Assembly: GCA_902769535.1 (NCBI GenBank)
Contig: CACXPH010000015.1
Location: forward strand, 1 to 40,824
Source of the DNA: an uncultured Bacteroidales bacterium
GTDB taxonomy: Bacteria > Bacteroidota > Bacteroidia > Bacteroidales > Paludibacteraceae
Reading direction: 5' to 3'
Length of the DNA stretch: 40,824 bases
The notes beneath the pieces were generated by a model. It saw only the letters and a list, made by a program, of their open reading frames with translations, was not told the DNA's origin and ran no database searches. The position numbers and the translations under genes are program-made. The stretch's first letter is position 1. Each line of letters begins with the position of its first letter. Below, piece after piece: positions 6,331-12,946 of the stretch.

Positions 6331-7953
6331 TTATTCCTCTATATATTTTTCGGTTCCTTGAAAGTTCTGGCAAACCCACTCAATTTTATCACGCAAGTTA
6401 GTGAATTTCTCTTTGCCGTAAAGCGTTTCATCTATCACATCAAAAGGCGTTTTACCAGCAATAGACTCGTTGTCTGCAACTGACTCTATTTCATATACGT
6501 CCAAGTTGCCGCCATAAGGTTTGTTCTTTTTTATCCACTCAAAATCTTTGCTTCCGTCGTAACACTCGCCCGTCATAATACGTTTGAGACGCTTGCTTGT
6601 TACATCGTATGCAATGCCGTTGGGGGTCGTAGGAGTCGGCTCATTTATCGTGCACATAATATATGTAAGTTCCGATTCTTGTTCCCTATTAAGATCAAGC
6701 ACCGCGTGCCCTGTTGTTCCACTGCCTGCAAAGAAATCAAAAATTACACCTTTATTATTACCGCATACCATTTTTACTAATGTACTTATTAGTTTAGTCG
6801 GTTTGGGATTCTTAAATAACTGACTGCCATTAATAAATATAGTATCAAGTTCCTTCTTTCCATTGTCATTAGAATACATATTATCAATGAACGACAATGT
6901 AGTATAAACTTTTGTTGCATCGATATATTCTATTTCGCATTTGCCATTTTTCTTTCGACAATTCAAATACGATTTTGTATATATTCTATCGCCCTTGATT
7001 ACTAAAAAGCCATTTTTTATTCCCCATTCAACTGCATCTTTAGACCATCTCCATACCCAATCAGTCACACCATGTTCTCCATTATGACGTCTCTTCATTG
7101 CATTAACATCTCCGCCCGGGACAAACTTTCTTCCCTCGAATTCAATCTCATAATCCATGCCTTCACTATATTGCAAAGAATTATAATCGAGAGTTTGAGT
7201 TAATGCATACTTTCCTCTATCCTTTACATATTCATCCTCATATTTGAATTTGCCTAAATCTGTCTTTTCTTCTTGGCTGAATATAATATCTGTATTTTGT
7301 GTATAGCATAATATGTAATCATTATTTTTTGCGATAGTTGCCGTTGATTTTCCTCCTTTTTTTGTTATACGAGGTACATTAAAGAGAAATGCTCTTTCGC
7401 CAAAAACCTCGTCAAAAAGACATTTCATATATGCTTGGTTCTTATCGTCTATACTACAAAAAATCACTCCATCTTTTGACAATAATCGTTTGGCTAATAC
7501 TAAACGAGGATACATCATAGAAAGGAGATTGTCCCTCGTTAATGTATTATCATAGTTCGTTTTTGCAAACTCACCCATACTATCCTTGCCATAAGGAGGG
7601 TCGATATAAATAACATCTACACATCCTCTATACTGGATAAGAAGATTTTGCAACGCCTCGTAGTTATCGCCAATAATGAGTTTGTGCGTCTGTTGCGCTC
7701 CCGGAGTGGTAAAACTCAAAGCCTCATTCTTCTTAAAATATTTGATGGTGTTGCTCTGTTTTTCTAACCGAGGGTCAAAATGCAATCCGGTACGTTTATA
7801 CATCGTACCCAACGCAGAAATAGAGATAGCTTCATCTAATGTCTCAGCATTGTTTATGAGTTTAATCAACAAATCCGCGTTAGAGCGCTCTAATGCTTTG
7901 TCCTCAACGCGGCTTTCAATCTTTTCAATAAGTTCTTGCTTAGTGGTATTCAT
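6331..7953 (-). CDS. mod: Type III DNA methyltransferase (Mod)
   Basis: A 540-residue methyltransferase of the beta order: catalytic DPPY (118-121, in DVIYIDPPYGKDSM) comes before the SAM-binding FAGSG (408-412, in DFFAGSGTTGHAVL). DPPY indicates exocyclic amino methylation, N6-adenine in known type III Mods. The long stretch between (about 200-400) is the target recognition region, which sets specificity and diverges fastest. I chose ATG 7953 because it begins MNTTKQELIEKIES, a typical Mod start. A longer in-frame version would overlap the upstream gene with Ser/Pro-rich sequence. It lies 7 bp after the stop of the phase-variable gene, so translation may be coupled. Confidence 0.9.
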   Translation of the reverse strand: MNTTKQELIEKIESRVEDKALERSNADLLIKLINNAETLDEAISISALGTMYKRTGLHFDPRLEKQSNTIKYFKKNEALSFTTPGAQQTHKLIIGDNYEALQNLLIQYRGCVDVIYIDPPYGKDSMGEFAKTNYDNTLTRDNLLSMMYPRLVLAKRLLSKDGVIFCSIDDKNQAYMKCLFDEVFGERAFLFNVPRITKKGGKSTATIAKNNDYILCYTQNTDIIFSQEEKTDLGKFKYEDEYVKDRGKYALTQTLDYNSLQYSEGMDYEIEFEGRKFVPGGDVNAMKRRHNGEHGVTDWVWRWSKDAVEWGIKNGFLVIKGDRIYTKSYLNCRKKNGKCEIEYIDATKVYTTLSFIDNMYSNDNGKKELDTIFINGSQLFKNPKPTKLISTLVKMVCGNNKGVIFDFFAGSGTTGHAVLDLNREQESELTYIMCTINEPTPTTPNGIAYDVTSKRLKRIMTGECYDGSKDFEWIKKNKPYGGNLDVYEIESVADNESIAGKTPFDVIDETLYGKEKFTNLRDKIEWVCQNFQGTEKYIEE

Positions 7954-7960
7954 ATGGTAT

Positions 7961-8438
7961 CTATTTTTTATCGTTAGAACTATCCCACTGGCTGTGACGT
8001 TTGAGGCAGCGGAGGGATTTGATGGCGTCGGGGTAGCCGAGGTCGGCGGCATGCTGAAGCATGATACGCGCCTCATCGAGGGGTACCGTCGTACAATATT
8101 CCGGGAAATTAGGATCTTGCGCACGAAGAAAAGCGGCGACAGCCGTCACGTAGAGACCCTTGGGGTCGTCATGCAGGTACGCGCGCTCCGCGTATAATAG
8201 TAAGGAATCGGGATTATGAAAGAGCGCCTTGCTCACGAACACAGCGTCCGGATCCACGGCAGGCTGCGCGCCCGCGTCGGCCTGAAGGACAGCTTGCTTA
8301 CCCGCAAGGAAGCCCATGTAAAAGACGAAGAAAAAGAAAAGGAATAGGACTAAAGCAATGCGAAGACAGGGTTTATCTGTACCCCCCCCCTATTCGCGAT
8401 TTACCGAATGGTAAAATAGATGTACGGTTGTTATTCAT
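7961..8438 (-). CDS. Membrane-anchored Sel1-like protein, out of frame as sequenced (G9 tract)
   Basis: The uninterrupted part (7961-8317) encodes about 118 residues ending in a Sel1-like helix pair (LDEARIMLQHAADLGYPDA). Reading upstream in the same frame gives a hydrophobic anchor (ALVLFLFFFFVFYMGFLAG) and then a run of nine Gs (8382-8390, Cs on the plus strand). Beyond it lies ATG 8438, 25 bp after a perfect promoter. With nine Gs this start reads MNNNRTSILPFGKSRIGGGY and stops at 8373-8375. With eight or eleven Gs it joins the anchor frame: 158 residues with eight, with a basic N-terminus, one membrane helix and a periplasmic or extracellular Sel1-like domain. Either this is a phase-variable OFF allele or the homopolymer was misread. 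The function is unknown; its stop is 7 bp from the mod start. Confidence 0.65.
8382..8390 (-). repeat. G9 homopolymer in a coding region (candidate phase-variation tract)
   Basis: Nine Gs on the coding strand, 48 bp after ATG 8438 and just before the membrane anchor. Nine breaks the frame; eight or eleven would restore it. Tracts of 8 or more Gs are classic slippage sites in contingency genes. Confidence 0.75.
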
Positions 8439-8462
8439 ACGTGTTAAAAACCTTTGCGGCGG

Positions 8463-8493
8463 CAAAGGTACACATTTTTTTTGAACTATGCAA
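8463..8493 (-). promoter_or_regulatory. Promoter of the restriction-modification operon
   Basis: On the minus strand TTG (8491-8493), 20 nt, TACCTTTG (8463-8470): a perfect Bacteroidetes promoter, with ATG 8438 25 bp downstream. No other promoter is seen before mod or res, so it probably drives all four genes. Confidence 0.8.
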
Positions 8494-8540
8494 GAGAAAG
8501 GGCAAAAAAAATCGACCGCGGCGCGCGGCAGGGGCCCCCC

Positions 8541-8964
8541 CTAAACAACAAAACCAGAAACACCACCGGAGGTACTTGCCAAAGAGAGGGATAATGGGGA
8601 GGGAAAACACCTAAACAACCAAACCATGAAACAGCACCGCAGGTACTCGCCGAAAGAGAGGGATAATGGGGAGGGAAAGCACCTAAACAACAAAACCAAG
8701 AAACACCACCGGAGGTACTTGCCAGAAGAGAGGGTAAATGGGGAGGGAAAGCACCTAAACAACAAAACCAAGAAACACCACCGGAGGTACTTGCCGAAAG
8801 AGAGGGATAATGGGGAGGGAAAGCACCTAAACAACAAAACCAAGAAACACCACCGGAGGTACTTGCCGAAAGAGAGGGATAATGGGGAGGGAAAATGCTA
8901 AACAACAAAACAAGAAACACCACCGGAGGTACTTGCCCAAAGAGAGGGAATGGCGAGGGAAAAC
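8541..8964. repeat. Tandem array of about six 72-bp repeats at the island edge
   Basis: Units start at CTAAACAAC at 8541, 8611, 8683, 8755, 8827 and 8898, with lengths 70, 72, 72, 72, 71 and about 67 bp. Units 4 and 5 are nearly identical; the outer ones are degenerate. Each holds ACCACCGGAGGTACTTGCC, a near-palindrome around CCGG, and a purine block GAGAGGGATAATGGGGAGGG. The period is a multiple of three, so open frames appear on both strands, but they look like low-complexity artefacts. Flanks are very GC-rich on the left (8515-8540). This array is the main content of the gene-free stretch 8439-9215. Confidence 0.9.
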
Positions 8965-9059
8965 GCTACACCCGCATTGAGCCTCTTCCGGGCGGGCGCC
9001 TGACGTTTGCGGCCTTGGAACATGACGCAAAGACAGGCGACGGAAGAGGGCGAACAAAC

Positions 9060-9080
9060 GTCCGCTCGCAGAGAGCGGAC
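9060..9080. other. Hairpin in the spacer before the hpf promoter
   Basis: GTCCGCTC (9060-9067), loop GCAGA, GAGCGGAC (9073-9080): a perfect 8-bp stem without a T-run. It could end transcription from the left or be a remnant of a structured repeat. Otherwise 8965-9150 shows nothing I can assign. Confidence 0.5.
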
Positions 9081-9150
9081 AGCGAGGGCTAATCCGCCAT
9101 ATGCCCGAGCCCACAAGAAGCAAAGGAAAACAACAAATTTGCAAATAAAT

Positions 9151-9181
9151 TTGCACAATTCAAAAAAAAGCAGTACCTTTG
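9151..9181 (+). promoter_or_regulatory. Promoter of the hpf-metK-lspA operon
   Basis: TTG (9151-9153), 20 nt, TACCTTTG (9174-9181). The start codon at 9216 is about 28 nt past the expected transcript start, with an A/T-rich leader and no Shine-Dalgarno. Confidence 0.85.
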
Positions 9182-9215
9182 CAGAAAATTTAAAAACCCT
9201 TAAAAAATTTATACT

Positions 9216-9491
9216 ATGAACTTGACAATTAATGCAGTAAATTTCGAGATGGCTGAGAAGTTAGAGCAGTTCATCGAGAAGAAAATGAATCGTTTTGAGC
9301 GTCATTTGAACGCAGACGACAAGGTAGAGATTCGTATGTCGGTCATCAAGCCGCAGACGAACGCCAACAAGGAAGTAAAAATGCGTATCGCAGGCCTGTT
9401 TGCAGAGAAGACCGCAGACTCCTTCGAAGAAGGTATCGACGCTTGTCTGGCAGCATTAGAAGGTCAGCTCGAGAAGCGCAAAAACGGTTGA
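9216..9491 (+). CDS. hpf: Ribosome hibernation-promoting factor, short form
   Basis: A 91-residue protein of the HPF/RaiA (sigma-54 modulation) family. It starts with a beta-strand [12 protein letters not shown], a helix with [17 protein letters not shown], then strands around [12 protein letters not shown] and VKMRIAG, and a final helix [21 protein letters not shown]. The length fits the short type that lacks a C-terminal dimerisation domain. It binds the 30S decoding region in slow growth and blocks translation; short forms promote 100S dimers with a partner factor. It heads the operon, and its stop overlaps a possible upstream metK start. Confidence 0.88.
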   Translation: MNLTINAVNFEMAEKLEQFIEKKMNRFERHLNADDKVEIRMSVIKPQTNANKEVKMRIAGLFAEKTADSFEEGIDACLAALEGQLEKRKNG

Positions 9492-9505
9492 TGCTAAAAA
9501 AAATA

Positions 9506-10786
9506 ATGAATTATCTTTTCACGTCTGAATCGGTGTCCGAAGGACACCCGGACAAAGTGAGCGATCAGATTTCTGACGCTATTCTGGACAACATGATCGC
9601 GCAAGACCCGCAGGCTCACGTAGCCTGCGAGACCTTGTGTACGACCGGTCAAGTGGTTATTGCCGGTGAGGTGAGTTGCAAAGGTTGGGTGGACATCCAA
9701 CAGGTAGTACGTAAGACGATTGCCGAGATCGGTTACACCAAAGCGGAGTATAAGTTCGAGGCGGAGAGTTGCGGTATATTGACCGCACTCCATGCGCAGA
9801 GTCAGGACATCAACATGGGTGTCAGTCGTGAGGTGGCCGAAGAGCAAGGTGCCGGTGACCAGGGTATGATGTTCGGATATGCGACGGACGAGACGGATAA
9901 CTACATGCCGCTCACCCTCGACCTCGCGCACACCTTAGTCTTTACGCTCGCGCGTATCCGTAAGGAAGGACAGCAGATGACCTATCTCCGTCCGGACAGC
10001 AAATCGCAGGTGACCATCGAGTACGATGAGCACAACAAACCCGTACGTATCGATACCATCGTGCTCAGTACGCAGCATGATCCGGAAGTAACGGTGAACG
10101 GTGAACGGTTAGCGGTGAGCGGAGAGCTCATCAAGAAGGATATCATCGAGATCCTGCTGCCGCGTGTAGCAACGCGTGACAGCCGTTACAGCCAGTTGCT
10201 CCATGAGTTCCTGGCGGATACGAACGCGAAACTGTTGGTGAACCCGACGGGTAACTTCGTGATCGGCGGTCCCCACGGTGACACAGGTCTGACAGGCCGT
10301 AAGATCATCGTCGATACCTACGGTGGTCGCGGTGCCCACGGAGGTGGTGCCTTCAGTGGTAAGGATCCCTCGAAAGTGGACCGTTCGGCAGCCTATGCCG
10401 CTCGCTGGATCGCGAAGCACCTGGTGGCAGCCGGTGTAGCCCATGAGGCACTCGTGCAGGTATCCTACGCCATAGGCGTAGCTAAGCCCGTATCGCTGTA
10501 CGTCAACACCTACGGCACGGCGCAAGTGGACAAGAGTGACGCGGAAATAGCACAGATAGTAGGTCAACTGTTCGACCTGCGTCCGGCGGCTATCATCCGC
10601 GACCTCAAGTTGACACAACCGATGTACGAAGAGACCGCTAAGTACGGACACGTAGGCCGCACGAACGAGGTAGTCAAGAAGACTTTCTTTGATGCCGACG
10701 GCAACACGTTTGAACGCGAAGTAGAATTATTCACATGGGAGAAACTGGACCGCATTGACGAAGTCAAAGCGGTATTTGAGATTTGA
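9506..10786 (+). CDS. metK: S-adenosylmethionine synthase
   Basis: A 426-residue enzyme making SAM from methionine and ATP. Motifs: GHPDK (13-17) at the ATP site, FGYATDET, and the glycine-rich loop [25 protein letters not shown] 9506 was chosen because [17 protein letters not shown] matches the family; an ATG at 9491 overlapping the hpf stop would add five residues. Within the gene (10092-10126) five heptamer units encode [11 protein letters not shown] in a loop between the N-terminal and central domains. A second heptamer array begins at its last codons and runs through the start of lspA. SAM may also serve the Mod enzyme of the island. Confidence 0.95.
   Translation: MNYLFTSESVSEGHPDKVSDQISDAILDNMIAQDPQAHVACETLCTTGQVVIAGEVSCKGWVDIQQVVRKTIAEIGYTKAEYKFEAESCGILTALHAQSQDINMGVSREVAEEQGAGDQGMMFGYATDETDNYMPLTLDLAHTLVFTLARIRKEGQQMTYLRPDSKSQVTIEYDEHNKPVRIDTIVLSTQHDPEVTVNGERLAVSGELIKKDIIEILLPRVATRDSRYSQLLHEFLADTNAKLLVNPTGNFVIGGPHGDTGLTGRKIIVDTYGGRGAHGGGAFSGKDPSKVDRSAAYAARWIAKHLVAAGVAHEALVQVSYAIGVAKPVSLYVNTYGTAQVDKSDAEIAQIVGQLFDLRPAAIIRDLKLTQPMYEETAKYGHVGRTNEVVKKTFFDADGNTFEREVELFTWEKLDRIDEVKAVFEI
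10092..10126. repeat. Heptamer array inside metK (5 units)
   Basis: CGGTGAA, CGGTGAA, CGGTTAG, CGGTGAG, CGGAGAG in perfect 7-bp register. It encodes [10 protein letters not shown]. Confidence 0.8.
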
Positions 10787-10812
10787 GATTTTAGATTGAA
10801 GATTTTAAATCG
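10778..10812. repeat. Heptamer array across the metK stop and lspA start (5 units)
   Basis: GAGATTT, GAGATTT, TAGATTG, AAGATTT, TAAATCG. It contains the metK stop (10784-10786) and the TTG start of lspA (10796). Confidence 0.75.
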
Positions 10813-11329
10813 ACGCATATTAGTCTGCGCTATCGTGCTGGGAGCGGTGGTGATTGATCAGGTGATCAAGCTCTATATCGCGACCCATTATGCGGTAGGC
10901 GAGAGCCGCGAGGTGTTCTCGTGGTTCTGGTTGTGCTACGTGGAGAACAACGGTATGGCGTTCGGTATCGAGTGGTTCAGCAAGTTGGCGCTGACGCTGT
11001 TCAGACTGTTGGCAGTAGGCCTGCTGGGATGGTATATACACGGTTTGATCCGCAAGCCCGAGATACCGACCGGATATATCGCCACGATCGCCTTCATCAT
11101 CGCCGGTGCGTTAGGAAACATCGTGGACTGTGTGTTCTACGGCAAGCTCTTCGGTTATGCCGGTTGGTTCTTCGGCCGCGTAGTGGATATGTTCTACTTC
11201 CCGATCATCCACAACAGTGCCGGAGAGGTGATCTTCTTCCGTCCGGTGTTTAACTTCGCCGACAGTTGTATCACCTGCGCCGTGATCGTCATTCTTCTCT
11301 TCTACATGAAGCAGCTCAATAAAGGTTAA
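10796..11329 (+). CDS. lspA: Lipoprotein signal peptidase (SPase II)
   Basis: A 177-residue inner-membrane aspartic protease that cleaves prolipoprotein signal peptides after lipidation. Four membrane helices are visible (about 8-28, 64-82, 93-113, 153-172). Catalytic residues are Asp111 in GNIVD and Asp156 in FNFADS; NNGMAFG (51-57) is the conserved N-terminal motif. The start is TTG at 10796, within a heptamer array. The next gene is a lipoprotein and so a likely substrate. The extra segment between helices 3 and 4 (RVVDMFYFPIIHNSAGEVIFF) is usual for Bacteroidetes LspA. Confidence 0.93.
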   Translation: MKILNRRILVCAIVLGAVVIDQVIKLYIATHYAVGESREVFSWFWLCYVENNGMAFGIEWFSKLALTLFRLLAVGLLGWYIHGLIRKPEIPTGYIATIAFIIAGALGNIVDCVFYGKLFGYAGWFFGRVVDMFYFPIIHNSAGEVIFFRPVFNFADSCITCAVIVILLFYMKQLNKG

Positions 11330-11331
11330 AG

Positions 11332-11847
11332 GTGAAATCACAAATCACAAATTATAAATCACAAATACTAATACTGCTGATCTGTGCAGCAGTATTAGGT
11401 GGTTGTCGACCGAAGGGTATCCTGCATTCTCGTCAGATGCGGGAGATCATTCTTGACCTGCATAAGACCGATGCCTTGCTGTATGTGAAAGGAGGTCATG
11501 CCGTCAGTCGTGAGGCAAAAATGATATACTATGCGCAGGTGATGGAGAACCACGGTGTGACGCAGGCGCAGTTCGACTCTTCGCTCGTGTGGTACACAGC
11601 ACACCCTGCCCTGTTCGACAAGATCTACCCGAAAGTGCTCAAAGAACTTAAAGCCGAAGAGCTGGCATTCTTAGAACTCTATCCGGAGTTCGGTCAGCCT
11701 AATGAACCCACCGCAGAACAAGCCGTTCCGGAACAACCGGTCTTCACGCATGACGACCTGGATAGCATTTTCTGGGTAATACAAAACGGTCCGTGCAACT
11801 CATGGAAAGAGTGGCAAAGACCGTATCGAATTCCGTTTAGCGATTAG
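11332..11847 (+). CDS. DUF4296 lipoprotein
   Basis: A 171-residue lipoprotein: signal segment ILILLICAAVLGGC with lipobox LGGC (Cys25), so predicted to be lipidated. The mature part holds the DUF4296 pattern: MREIILDLHKTDALLYVK, then Y-x-x-VMENHGVTQAQFDSSLVWYTAHPALFDKIYPKVL. The family is Bacteroidetes-specific, often beside lspA, with unknown function. The start is GTG at 11332, 2 bp after the lspA stop. The first residues (KSQITNYKSQI) are encoded by a heptamer array, so the N-terminus of its signal peptide is made of repeat DNA. Confidence 0.85.
   Translation: MKSQITNYKSQILILLICAAVLGGCRPKGILHSRQMREIILDLHKTDALLYVKGGHAVSREAKMIYYAQVMENHGVTQAQFDSSLVWYTAHPALFDKIYPKVLKELKAEELAFLELYPEFGQPNEPTAEQAVPEQPVFTHDDLDSIFWVIQNGPCNSWKEWQRPYRIPFSD
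11336..11370. repeat. Heptamer array encoding the signal-peptide N-terminus (5 units)
   Basis: AATCACA, AATCACA, AATTATA, AATCACA, AATACTA. It starts 1 bp after the GTG start codon of the DUF4296 lipoprotein. Confidence 0.8.
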
Positions 11848-11862
11848 CGTTTAGCGATTTAG
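11835..11862. repeat. Heptamer array between convergent genes (4 units)
   Basis: GTTTAGC, GATTAGC, GTTTAGC, GATTTAG. It supplies the stop codons of the DUF4296 gene (plus strand) and holA (minus strand). Confidence 0.75.
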
Positions 11863-12890
11863 TGCATGATCTTATAGATCAGTTCCTTCCAGAGATCCGC
11901 ATCTTTGGCGGATGGGTTGTTGATACCTTTGAGTCGTGCGTCCGTGTCACGCAGATAGCCCATGATAAGGAAGGTCTTGCCGGCCGGATAACGTTTGGCG
12001 GCTGTCTCATAATCCCGCACGAAGTACGGGTTGATTCCTAATTCTTTGGCCACGTTTGCTTGCGATTTATTAGGCAGATAGTGGTACATGAGCAAGTTCG
12101 AGAAGAACGAGAAGAGCGGTGCCGTCTCACGAATCATAGGATGGTCCTTGGACGACGCGAAGTACTGCGTGATCCGGTTGGCTTTGACGAGGTCACCCTT
12201 GATAATAGCCGATTGCAACTCAATACTGTTAAAGTCCTTGGAAATGCCTATATTCCGCTCTACGAGTGCGGCATCGATGGTATTGACACCTTCCGGCCGA
12301 CCGTCAATCAGTTTTTGCAACGCACCTACGATAGCCGACAAGTCCGTACCTATATGATCCGCCAGGAGCGAAGCTACCTTCGGATCAAAACTGATCTGAG
12401 GATGAGCCGCCTTATAATCGGCCAAATAGCTGTTGATCCAGCGTTCTACCTCATAATCCCGCAACTTATCTGACTGCAACCACACCACCTGCGGATGGTC
12501 TTGCACTTTCTTCCATACCCCTTGCCGTTTGTCCGGTTTGCCGTTATAGCAAATAACCAACACGGTCTGCTCCATGATCGCCGAGAGGTACGCCTCGAGG
12601 GCTTCCCATTTCTTGATAGCCTGTGCCTCGCGCACGATAACCACCTTGCGACCTCCCATCATCGCGTACCCGCGTGCAGCACCAATGACCGGCGAAATGT
12701 CCGCGCCTTGCAGGTCACGACCATACACAACCATTTGGTCAAACTCACGAGCCATGGGATCTAACGCATTATCAGCGATATATTCATACACGCGGTCGGA
12801 GTAATACGGTTCGTCGCCGCACAAGATATAAATCGGTGCGTACTTATCTGCCTGAAGGGCAGTCATAATGTCATTGTACTTAGCAATCAT
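11859..12890 (-). CDS. holA: DNA polymerase III delta subunit
   Basis: A 343-residue clamp-loader wrench subunit. The N-terminal fold is recognised by PIYILCGDEPYYSDRVYEYI (about 18-37), followed by VVYGRDLQGADI and ARGYAMMGGRKVVIVREA. The middle part is an AAA+-like lid without Walker motifs. The C-terminal collar holds NIGISKDFNSIELQSAIIKGD and a PYFVRDYETAAKRYP stretch typical of Bacteroidetes HolA. Delta opens the beta clamp during loading. It ends the minus-strand series and shares a heptamer array with the convergent lipoprotein gene. Confidence 0.88.
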   Translation of the reverse strand: MIAKYNDIMTALQADKYAPIYILCGDEPYYSDRVYEYIADNALDPMAREFDQMVVYGRDLQGADISPVIGAARGYAMMGGRKVVIVREAQAIKKWEALEAYLSAIMEQTVLVICYNGKPDKRQGVWKKVQDHPQVVWLQSDKLRDYEVERWINSYLADYKAAHPQISFDPKVASLLADHIGTDLSAIVGALQKLIDGRPEGVNTIDAALVERNIGISKDFNSIELQSAIIKGDLVKANRITQYFASSKDHPMIRETAPLFSFFSNLLMYHYLPNKSQANVAKELGINPYFVRDYETAAKRYPAGKTFLIMGYLRDTDARLKGINNPSAKDADLWKELIYKIMH

Positions 12891-12903
12891 TTAAATTTCC
12901 TTT

Positions 12904-12946
12904 CTAGGCGGAAGCCGCTCTTCCCGTTTCATCGGGAAGACGCTCC
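12904..12946 (-). repeat. Dispersed structured element, copy A
   Basis: On the minus strand: CGGAGCG, stem TCTTCCCG, loop ATGAAA, stem CGGGAAGA, then GCGGCTTCCGCCTAG. The last part can form a second small hairpin (GCGG/CCGC). It shares both flanks with copy B (27038-27079) while the stem differs and stays paired. The GT-C gene stop (12929) lies at the first stem/loop junction. Confidence 0.75.

Noticed and set aside
6331-8124. Longer Mod starting at 8124
   Set aside because: The extra 57 residues are Ser/Pro/Arg-rich, overlap the upstream gene and lack family similarity; ATG 7953 gives a normal Mod start.
8486-8923. Open frames of about 90-145 residues on both strands in the 72-bp tandem array
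   Set aside because: They exist because the period is a multiple of three. The peptides are low-complexity (FPPHYPSLSASTSGG, HHRRYLPKERDNGEG), have no promoter and appear on both strands at once.
8541-8964. 72-bp array as CRISPR or integron attC array
   Set aside because: There are no unique spacers or cassettes between the units, no cas genes, and no integron integrase in the window.
9216-9506. SAM riboswitch before metK
   Set aside because: metK directly follows hpf with 14 bp between stop and start, and the leader before hpf is only about 30 nt; there is no room.
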